In this document: positions 8,822 through 15,421 of the stretch, one piece after another
How positions within the stretch are numbered: position 1 is the first letter of the stretch
How the letters are laid out: each line of letters begins with the position of its first letter
Assembly (NCBI GenBank): GCA_016928435.1
Contig: JAFGKT010000013.1
Location: forward strand, 1 to 39,641
Direction of reading: 5' to 3'
From: Sedimentisphaerales bacterium
Lineage (GTDB): Bacteria > Planctomycetota > Phycisphaerae > Sedimentisphaerales > SM23-30
Length of the DNA stretch: 39,641 bases
Position numbers and translations under genes: made by a program
Notes under the pieces: generated by a model
The model's database searches: none
What the model was told of the DNA's origin: nothing
The model's input: the letters and a program-made list of their open reading frames with translations, nothing else

Positions 8822-10006
8822 ATGTCTCTTAGTATTGAATTAAAAACTATGATTTGGCACGATCACTTGGATGCCGGCCATGCTGAGATTGGCAGCAAAC
8901 TGCCTACGGTTGCTGATCTAGCAGCCCAGTACAAAGTCAGTATGCCTACAATCGTCAAAGCGGTTGGGATGTTGGCTGATGAAGGATGGGTAACGAGTCG
9001 CAAAGGCAGCGGGGTTTACGTTGCCAAGCAGGCTTTGGCTCAAGAAGAAGCGAATGTCAACAATAATGAGAACCAAAAGAAGATAGGCTATGTAACGGCG
9101 GACATTAGCTCGACCATTATCTATCACGCGATGCGTGGTATTGAATATGCGGCCCGCAAGAGCAATGTGGCTCTGGAAGTGGCTTGCACGAATTTTCAGC
9201 TCGAAGAAGAAGAGCGTCAGATCGTGGCGATGCGAGAACGAGGGGTGGACGGGGTAGTACTTTTTCCGACTACTTTTCGCAACAGGACTCGGGAGTATTT
9301 AAGTTACCGTTTCACCGACTATCCCATCGTTGTACTGGATTTGTATGAACCCAGCATGAAGAGGCCTCATTTGCTGTTTGACAATGTTGCGGCTGGTCGT
9401 GAGATGACACGTTATCTGATTGATCACGGGCACACTAATATAGCATTTCTGAGGCCCGACATTGAACCTCTGCGTTCGGTTGACGATCGTGTGATTGGTT
9501 ATCGTGAAGCTCTGGCTGAGGCGGGTATAGGTCGGGAACAGCATGTACTGATCAACAACATGGCAGAATTATCCAAGTACCACGGCTACGAGCGATTTTT
9601 GGATTGCGTTCACGAAGTGCTGGAATTGAATCCTCGTCCTACGGCCCTTATTGGTTACTATGATTATGTAGTTCCGGATGTTATCAGTTGCTTGAAGCAT
9701 TATGGTTTGTCGGTTCCTGGGGATATGACTGTAGTTGGCTTTGACAATCTGGTTCAGGATTACCGGGTTGATTGGCCGACAACCAATCCTGATTTTGTTC
9801 GAATGGGGGAATGGGCTGCGGAATTGCTTATTGAGGGTATAGAAGACGGCGTTGACGCGATTAAGGACACGAGAATAGTGATGCCTTGTCCGCTGCTGAT
9901 AAACAGAGGCCAAACCGTGCAGTCCGGCAACGGATTGCAGACGTTGTGGCCCAAGAGCAAGGTTAGAGTGCAAACCCGAGAGAAAGTAGTATCGCCGGTA
10001 AAATAA
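8822..10006 (+). CDS. GntR-headed, LacI-type sugar-responsive transcription regulator
   Basis: A 394-residue DNA-binding protein. Residues 1-67 form a GntR winged helix (KLPTVADLAAQYKVSMPTI then LADEGWVTSRKGSGVYV). Residues 87-365 form a LacI-type ligand-binding domain: KKIGYVTADISS, then GVDGVVLFPTT, ALIGYYDYVVPDVISCLKHYGLSVPGDM and VVGFDN. This GntR-plus-periplasmic-binding-fold layout is that of AraR-type regulators, which usually bind a sugar and release DNA. The last 30 residues are basic and look unstructured. AGGA lies 12 nt before the ATG, rather far. It is divergent from the rhamnosidase and upstream of the secreted carbohydrate proteins, so it probably controls one or both. Confidence 0.9.
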   Translation: MSLSIELKTMIWHDHLDAGHAEIGSKLPTVADLAAQYKVSMPTIVKAVGMLADEGWVTSRKGSGVYVAKQALAQEEANVNNNENQKKIGYVTADISSTIIYHAMRGIEYAARKSNVALEVACTNFQLEEEERQIVAMRERGVDGVVLFPTTFRNRTREYLSYRFTDYPIVVLDLYEPSMKRPHLLFDNVAAGREMTRYLIDHGHTNIAFLRPDIEPLRSVDDRVIGYREALAEAGIGREQHVLINNMAELSKYHGYERFLDCVHEVLELNPRPTALIGYYDYVVPDVISCLKHYGLSVPGDMTVVGFDNLVQDYRVDWPTTNPDFVRMGEWAAELLIEGIEDGVDAIKDTRIVMPCPLLINRGQTVQSGNGLQTLWPKSKVRVQTREKVVSPVK

Positions 10007-10072
10007 CCAATTTAAGGCTATCTTTGCAGATGCAGAAGTAAACGACAAGGGTTCTTGGATGCTTTGGGGCAG

Positions 10073-10141
10073 ATCTTACGCCGGTGAAAAAGACTGGACG
10101 TAAGATATCTTTGGACAAAGACTTGCGGCAGAAACGCCGCC
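10073..10141 (+). terminator. Hairpins after the regulator, possible terminator
   Basis: ATCTTACG pairs with CGTAAGAT, and the stem continues inward through CCGGT/ACTGG, giving a 13-pair hairpin with one bulge (10073-10106). A second hairpin, GCGGC-agaaac-GCCGC, follows at 10125-10141. There is no run of Ts after either, so intrinsic termination is uncertain. Confidence 0.4.
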
Positions 10142-10191
10142 AAATAATGTTAAGTAAATAGAGGCACGATTTTATTCTTTAAGGTTTGTGC

Positions 10192-10238
10192 CAAAAAAAA
10201 GACCGGCGACTGCTTTGGCGAGAAGACACCGGTCCACG
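10192..10238 (-). terminator. Orphan minus-strand terminator-like hairpin
   Basis: Read on the minus strand, GACCGG and CCGGTC flank 22 nt and are followed at once by eight Ts. No credible minus-strand gene precedes it, so it could end an unannotated antisense or small RNA starting somewhere in 10250-10550. Confidence 0.35.
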
Positions 10239-10499
10239 GTAGACACAGGGCTTTTTTGCGCCTGCACCGTACTGCCGAGGATCATATCGCAAGTTTCTTC
10301 TTGGGTCAAGCAGGCATTGGTATTTTCTCATTGATGTATTTTTGATTGATGATTCGCTCTTGCGCGGAATAGGCATTTTGGCTTTGACGAGGGTTGGTCG
10401 GCATGGATAGCTAATCGCTCATAGTGCAAATATCTACAAAAGGAGGTTAACTGATTTGTTGGAATAGTGTGTTAATTGGTCCCTAACACTTATTGCAAG

Positions 10500-10525
10500 C
10501 CAGATGGCGCCGAGGTGGCATCTGG
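10500..10525 (+). promoter_or_regulatory. Leader hairpin upstream of the modular secreted protein
   Basis: CCAGATG and CATCTGG form a perfect 7-pair stem around 12 nt, ending 33 nt before the start codon. It is not followed by Ts, so it is more likely an mRNA leader structure than a terminator. Confidence 0.35.
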
Positions 10526-10558
10526 ATATTGTGAATTCGAGATTTCTAGGAGTTTACT

Positions 10559-12169
10559 ATGAAGAGAGGAATATTACTTGTAGTTTTGTCAATGATGGCT
10601 TTGCCTTTGGCAGTTGGTGCCGTAGATAATTTTGGGACTGACTTTTACAAAGACAGTTGGCTTACGGGTTGGGAAAGTGATTTTGACTATACACAAGGTG
10701 ATTGTTATTTTGATCCCTGCGGTACTTGGCTTGGGGTTGGCTGGCATGGAGTGCCACCTTATGTTGACGCGGAGTTGGAGACGCGATATACGCGTTCGGG
10801 AGGTAACAGCAACTATTATGACGCTGTGTTGAGTTCAAGTGGTAATGGTTGGCTTCGCATGCACAACACATTGTGGCTCAAGGTCAGTTTGGACGGCGGG
10901 TTGAATTGGACGACTATAGATAGTGAACTGCTGGATAGTCAGGATATTGAGTTTGTCACCGGTCTTGTTCATCTTGACCCTGACCAAACTGATTTCCGGA
11001 CTAAGACGACTTTGAATGATATGGGTGATCACATTGGTGATGACCAATTGAGTTCGTGCTACATTCGGACGATTTCTGTTGATTTTTGTACGCTGCGTAG
11101 TTTGGCACCCAGCAATCCGTTTCACGATGTATGTACTGATCCAGCTTTTGGTTTGGTTTACAATTCTCAAGGTGCGACACAGACTACGACTGCTCTGGGG
11201 GATGTTTACGGATTGTCCAGTGACGGCGGCTATAATCATATCACGTATGGTTTTTACGCTCCGGACCTAGTTATGGAGCCCGGGGGTGATCCGAACACAT
11301 TTGATCCGAACGTTCCGGCCAGCTTTGCGAATGTTCAGGTGACAAGTTATGCTGAAGTCTATGACGATCCCTGTGAATATATGGCCATCGAATACAGTTG
11401 TGACGGCGAAAACTGGAGCGAATTGGCTCGTAACGATATTGTGGACGCTAACACGGTTCACCAAGGCGTAGTTATGCTGCCCTATGCTAACAGGTACTTC
11501 TACGTTCGCGCAGCCGGGCCTACTGTGGACGGCGGCGAAACATGGTTGGGTTATCTTCTAGACGTTGCTATTGATGTGTACCCTGCAATGGGGCTGTTAG
11601 GTGTTGATTACAGCAGGACCGCTTGGGACGCAAGCTGGGAAGACGATTTTGACGCAGTAAGCGGCGATTGTGTATTCAGCCCGGACGGCAGCGCGTTGAG
11701 CATTGGTTGGAACAGTAATCCCCCGACTGAAAACGCCGTGATCGAAAAGCGTTTCGCTCGCCAGGGTAACGATGATGGCGCGTATTACGCGACGATTTCT
11801 TGCAGCGGTGCCGGGACTAACAGCATGTCTAACGTATTGAATGTTGAATATTCTTTAGACTGTCTCACTTGGCATACATTGGGGCAGGTGAACCTGGATA
11901 GTGCAAGTACACAGACGATAGAAGAGACTATCGGAGTTGCTTCCTATGAAAACGTTTTGCTTTTACGTGCGTGGCTGCCTGACCTGGGTGACAGCACTTC
12001 CGGGACGGCCGGTGGCTCATGTGAAATCAGTGCATTCATTGTTGATTTTGAGCCTGCTAGTCCTGCCGATATAAACGAAGATTTCCGCGTTGACCTTATA
12101 GATTTCGCGGAATTCGCAGAATACTGGCTATGGTCTCTGGGTGATTATATTAATCCCATAGAACCGTAG
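10559..12169 (+). CDS. Secreted modular protein A-B-A with single dockerin-like repeat
   Basis: 536 residues with a signal peptide (about 1-21, cleaved after VGA). I do not recognise the two main modules. Module A occurs twice, about 23-182 and 348-498, sharing the pattern W-x4-W-x-x-DFD, GDCxF-P, GxxLxxGW, PP, then E-x-R-(Y/F)-x-R-x-G. Module B lies between, about 197-342, with EYSCDGENWSEL and YFYVRAAGPTVDGGETWLGYL. Both look like beta-sandwich domains rich in Asp, Gly and aromatic residues. The C-terminus, DINEDFRVDLIDFAEFAEYWL (split as DINEDFRVDL and IDFAEFAEYWL), is one half of a type I dockerin. The Shine-Dalgarno AGGAG is 6 nt before ATG. It leads a group of three module-sharing genes; a carbohydrate-binding role is only inferred. 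Confidence 0.85.
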   Translation: MKRGILLVVLSMMALPLAVGAVDNFGTDFYKDSWLTGWESDFDYTQGDCYFDPCGTWLGVGWHGVPPYVDAELETRYTRSGGNSNYYDAVLSSSGNGWLRMHNTLWLKVSLDGGLNWTTIDSELLDSQDIEFVTGLVHLDPDQTDFRTKTTLNDMGDHIGDDQLSSCYIRTISVDFCTLRSLAPSNPFHDVCTDPAFGLVYNSQGATQTTTALGDVYGLSSDGGYNHITYGFYAPDLVMEPGGDPNTFDPNVPASFANVQVTSYAEVYDDPCEYMAIEYSCDGENWSELARNDIVDANTVHQGVVMLPYANRYFYVRAAGPTVDGGETWLGYLLDVAIDVYPAMGLLGVDYSRTAWDASWEDDFDAVSGDCVFSPDGSALSIGWNSNPPTENAVIEKRFARQGNDDGAYYATISCSGAGTNSMSNVLNVEYSLDCLTWHTLGQVNLDSASTQTIEETIGVASYENVLLLRAWLPDLGDSTSGTAGGSCEISAFIVDFEPASPADINEDFRVDLIDFAEFAEYWLWSLGDYINPIEP

Positions 12170-12236
12170 TTGGTTTTGATGAGCTTCTATCGGGTGATTT
12201 GAAAAGAATAAAGGCAAAACAAATATGGAGTTTAAG

Positions 12237-13376
12237 ATGAATAGAACTAAATTAACAATTGTCGTCAATGCTGGGATTGTGTTGTTAATGTTGGCAGGGA
12301 GTTCATTTGCTGTCAGGAATTTTGGCGGATCCTGGACTTGGGGTGACGGCAATTGGGACGCCAACTGGGCCAATCAGTTTGATTATGTTGCGATCGATGG
12401 TGTTTTAACGCCTAACAATACGGCTTTGCTGGTCGGCTTTAATGCCCCGGCAGGTGTGCAAGACGCGGTTTTGGAAAGGCATTTCACTCGAGCAGCAGGG
12501 GATACCAATACTTATGATCTGAAGTTGCTTCAGAGGGGTATAGGTTATCCGACGCAGAACCATACTCATTATGTTGCTGTAAACATGGACGATAGTGGAT
12601 GGACGGTACTTGCTGAAGAGGTGATGGATCTTCCTTATGGTGCTTGGGAAGAGCTAAGTGGTCGCATATTGGTTCCGCCGAGTGTCAGCTCGGTCAAGAT
12701 TCGATATGGCGTAGAAGACATTGGAGATGGTTCTTCCTCTATGACCTACGGCGGGAGTCGTATCACCTATACTCATTATGTGTGGGCACCAATCCACGAA
12801 GAAGCAGTTGATGAAGGTGCGTTTACCGATGATTTATCAACATTGAACTATATTTATGATATGAGTCAGATTGAGTACGCTACGCCGGGTTATCATCCGA
12901 GGACGATTTTCCTTACTAACAAAACTTTTGGCCTTTGGCGTACCGGTAATGAGGCTTCGTTCACCTATCGTTTTGATCGTCCTGCCGGTTCAGGCAACGA
13001 AAACTTAATCGCTACTGTTGAATTTTATGTCTATAGTGAGGTGTTGACTGAGACCGACTACATAGCAGCGTGGTATAGCAACGACGGCGAGAACTTTACT
13101 AAATTGCATGCTCCCGATCTGCCTGAGGGTTATTTCCGTCAGGTGTTAGCTGAAGTCAACATGGCTCCGGATGAAGACTCTCTTTACCTTAAGTTCGGCG
13201 GGCCGACAACCACAGGGGGTGTAGCATGGCTTGGTTATATCGACGCGGTTTCAGTTTCCTTTGAAGCTCGTATGCCTCCATTGCCGGACGCGGATTTCAA
13301 TGAGGATGGTGTAGTGGATATCACCGATCTGGCCATAATGTCCAGTTCATGGTGTCATCAAGTGATACATCCGTAG
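12237..13376 (+). CDS. Secreted modular protein A-B with single dockerin-like repeat
   Basis: 379 residues with signal peptide 1-25 (cleaved near SFA-VR). Module A spans about 29-185 (NWDANWANQFDY, LLVGFNAPAG, AVLERHFTRAAG). Module B spans about 200-345 (FTYRFDRPAG, AAWYSNDGENFTKL, LYLKFGGPTTTGGVAWLGYI). A half dockerin, DADFNEDGVVDITDLAIMSS, closes the protein. The open frame reaches an ATG at 12225, but that ATGGAG contains the Shine-Dalgarno of the ATG at 12237, so I start there. It lies 67 nt after the A-B-A gene and is probably co-transcribed. The two proteins are clear relatives; this one lacks the second A module. Function unknown. Confidence 0.85.
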   Translation: MNRTKLTIVVNAGIVLLMLAGSSFAVRNFGGSWTWGDGNWDANWANQFDYVAIDGVLTPNNTALLVGFNAPAGVQDAVLERHFTRAAGDTNTYDLKLLQRGIGYPTQNHTHYVAVNMDDSGWTVLAEEVMDLPYGAWEELSGRILVPPSVSSVKIRYGVEDIGDGSSSMTYGGSRITYTHYVWAPIHEEAVDEGAFTDDLSTLNYIYDMSQIEYATPGYHPRTIFLTNKTFGLWRTGNEASFTYRFDRPAGSGNENLIATVEFYVYSEVLTETDYIAAWYSNDGENFTKLHAPDLPEGYFRQVLAEVNMAPDEDSLYLKFGGPTTTGGVAWLGYIDAVSVSFEARMPPLPDADFNEDGVVDITDLAIMSSSWCHQVIHP

Positions 13377-13706
13377 AGAATACATTGTTTAGATGTAATG
13401 GCCGTATTGGAATTTTAGTATGTTGTTTGTTGTTTATTCATGCAAACCAGTCGATCAGGTGAGATGTCTACAAGCGTATAGCTGGGACTATCGCTCAAAT
13501 TGTCGCAGCGAAAACTGAGCCAGTGAGCATGTTTAGTGCGAACTGATTACGAAAATGGGATATCTGTGCCTTTGAAACTTGGTTGTCATGAAGAGTACTG
13601 AATCTGCTTTTGATAGAGTTATTTGCTCTACGGTTGTTGCATTCGTATGCCCGAGACCTATGCGACATAGCAGAGAATTGTTATCGGGAAAAATAGGAGG
13701 TTTAGA
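13377..13706. other. Intergenic region between two module-sharing genes
   Basis: 330 nt with no gene. Weak inverted repeats occur (GCTCA near 13494 with TGAGC near 13519; CCCGA/TCGGG flanking about 13652-13689). I could not find a clear promoter or terminator. Confidence 0.4.
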
Positions 13707-14297
13707 ATGTTGAAGTGCAGGCTTTTAGTAGCCGTTGCTGTAATGCTGGTGTCGTCCATGGCATTTGGGCTTGGATATGTGGTTGAAGCGGTACCTGACA
13801 CGACGTTTAATCCGGGTACTTACACCGACACAGATGAATTGTACAGCATGATCGGCGATCCGGTTATTCCCTATTATGTTTTAGGTGATTACCGGGCTGG
13901 TATTTACAGTGATGGTGCAGAGCATTTTATTGTCTATGCTTTTGATCGTCCTGCGGGTGTGACCAGTGACATTGCGATTGACATGTATGCTGTTGTTTAC
14001 ATGGAATGGGGCGGTCCTGAGCCCATGACACTGGAATACACCACTGACTTGGTTGATTGGACGGTTTTGGATGCCACCACAGGCGGCGAAGTTCAAGTAG
14101 TCGCGGGTGTGGTGACAATGGGTGATGACCCTGTGTATGTTCGCGTTGGTGCGCCCGTCACTGCCGAAGGCGGTTGCGCTTGGGTTGGTTACATCATGGG
14201 TTACGAAGCGAGTTTCACCGAAGTTCCCGAGCCGGCGACCATGACATTACTGTTGCTTGGCGGCATAGGAATGATCCGAAGCCGGAATCGCAAGTAA
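13707..14297 (+). CDS. Secreted B-module protein with PEP-CTERM sorting signal
   Basis: 196 residues. A signal peptide (1-20) leads into a single module B (about 40-172) that matches those of the two preceding genes: FDRPAG at 79-84, a short TTDLVDWTVL strip, and VYVRVGAPVTAEGGCAWVGYI at 143-163. The C-terminus is a PEP-CTERM signal: VPEPA (173-177), a hydrophobic helix, then RSRNRK. In known systems this signal is cut by an exosortase and leads to the outer surface or extracellular matrix; no exosortase is in this window. A strong AGGAGG precedes the ATG. So the same module is sorted by PEP-CTERM here and by dockerin-like tails in its neighbours. Confidence 0.88.
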   Translation: MLKCRLLVAVAVMLVSSMAFGLGYVVEAVPDTTFNPGTYTDTDELYSMIGDPVIPYYVLGDYRAGIYSDGAEHFIVYAFDRPAGVTSDIAIDMYAVVYMEWGGPEPMTLEYTTDLVDWTVLDATTGGEVQVVAGVVTMGDDPVYVRVGAPVTAEGGCAWVGYIMGYEASFTEVPEPATMTLLLLGGIGMIRSRNRK

Positions 14298-14392
14298 GAG
14301 TTGTTATTGGAAAGACAATGAAAACGCATAGTAGTGCAGTGCCGGTTATTATGACTGGCACTGCCAACTATGCTCAGAGTCGAATGACATAT

Positions 14393-14514
14393 GATAGGGC
14401 AGTTATTATGAAGAAAGTGTTTACTTTGATTGACACCAAAGGAGATGTGTGCAGCGTGGTTGCAATGAAAGACAGGGTGGTGACTATGAAGAAAAAAGCA
14501 TTTACTTTGATTGA
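14393..14514 (+). repeat. Imperfect tandem duplication of the pseudopilin leader region
   Basis: Two units, 14393-14433 and 14471-14514, both run from GAYAGGG through an ATGAAGAAA to TTTACTTTGATTGA; they differ by a 3-nt gap and a few substitutions. The duplicated unit includes the AGGG ribosome site and the start codon. The first copy encodes MKKVFTLID and has lost the rest of the hydrophobic helix, yet it remains in frame with the second. Confidence 0.75.
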
Positions 14515-15214
14515 GTTGCTGGTTGTGGTATCGATAATTGCGTTGCTGGTTTCTATTTTGCTGCCGGCCTTGGCTCGTGCGCGAAGCCAGACACGGCGCG
14601 CGCTATGCGCGACGGGTTTGCATAGCTGGAGCATTGCTTTCCAAATGTATGCCGGCGAACACAACGACGAATTGCCGCCTTCCACTTGCCTCAATTGGCC
14701 TGATTACGGCCGTATGATTTGGGGGCAGGAGACCCCTTACTTCCTCAATGCGATGCATCACGACGGTCACTATATGACTACACAGGAAGATTATACCTGC
14801 CCTGAGGTCCTGTTACGTGACAAGGCCCCGTATGATATTCATGGAGACGGTGCTGACGAAACCGCAGAGGGAGATGGACTTGTACACAAATTAGGCGATA
14901 ATCCTTGGAATGATCGCAACTTCTCGAACTATTCCTTTACCTATAACTTTTTTCATCGGCAGCTTATAACCGCAAACGGCGAACGCAGACCTACTCGTAC
15001 CGCGGATCGCGGAGATTGGTTGCTTATGGGTGACCGTACGGCGACCGCTGATTACTCGATAGGCAAGCGGAATCATCTGCGTAATAATGAGTTGGAGGGA
15101 GGTAATTTCTTGTTTCTTGACGGCCACGCTGAGTGGTTTCAGAGTAGTGAATTGACCCAAAGGGCGGGCTTGGACTATAACGCGGTGCCTGCCTCGGCTA
15201 CCATCACGGAATAG
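14486..15214 (+). CDS. Type II secretion-like pseudopilin
   Basis: 242 residues. The leader MKKKA is followed by FTLIELLVVVSIIALL, the prepilin motif: cleavage before F6 and Glu at +5 (E10). The residue before the cut is Ala, not the usual Gly, which is common in planctomycete pseudopilins. The globular part ends with NFLFLDGHAEWF (207-218), the Asp-Gly motif of the H-x-DG family that includes DUF1559-like proteins, although the spacing from the His is longer than usual. It needs a prepilin peptidase and type II secretion machinery, not present here. The open frame continues upstream to 14174, but that overlaps the PEP-CTERM gene and lacks a leader, so I start at 14486. It sits within the carbohydrate block. 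Confidence 0.85.
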   Translation: MKKKAFTLIELLVVVSIIALLVSILLPALARARSQTRRALCATGLHSWSIAFQMYAGEHNDELPPSTCLNWPDYGRMIWGQETPYFLNAMHHDGHYMTTQEDYTCPEVLLRDKAPYDIHGDGADETAEGDGLVHKLGDNPWNDRNFSNYSFTYNFFHRQLITANGERRPTRTADRGDWLLMGDRTATADYSIGKRNHLRNNELEGGNFLFLDGHAEWFQSSELTQRAGLDYNAVPASATITE

Positions 15215-15332
15215 AGATGTTGGGCGAAGGACCTCTGGGGGTATCTAGCCAAGCGGGGTGATTTCATGCGTACGGCATGCTTGTCTCGGCAATGATGAAT
15301 TTGCTTAGAGCAAGCGAAAATAAATCTATTGT

Positions 15333-15351
15333 GAACGGAAGGAGTCCGTTC
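15333..15351 (+). promoter_or_regulatory. Leader hairpin upstream of the secreted glycosidase
   Basis: GAACGGA-aggag-TCCGTTC is a perfect 7-pair stem whose loop is a ribosome-binding-like AGGAG. It lies 70 nt before the start and is not followed by Ts. It could be a protein-binding or mRNA-stability element. Confidence 0.3.
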
Positions 15352-15421
15352 GGGTGGGGTATTTACAAAGACAATAGAAACTGCTAAGATCGACTATCAG
15401 AAGATTTTGGGAGAATTACAG

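Larger units (their letters stand above)
10007..10558. other. Intergenic region with several hairpins before the first secreted protein
   Basis: No gene is supported in these 552 nt. Hairpins occur at 10073-10106, 10125-10141 and 10201-10236, the last followed on the minus strand by eight Ts. Positions 10384-10413 hold TTGACG-N18-TAGCTA, a weak promoter for the downstream gene. A dyad GTGTTA-N9-TAACAC is at 10469-10489, and a leader hairpin is at 10500-10525. Confidence 0.5.

Noticed and set aside
10179..10376. 65-residue minus-strand frame
   Set aside because: It contains the terminator-like hairpin within its body and lacks a ribosome site; composition looks random.
14174..14485. N-terminal extension of the pseudopilin frame
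   Set aside because: It overlaps the PEP-CTERM gene out of frame, and the prepilin leader must be at the N-terminus.
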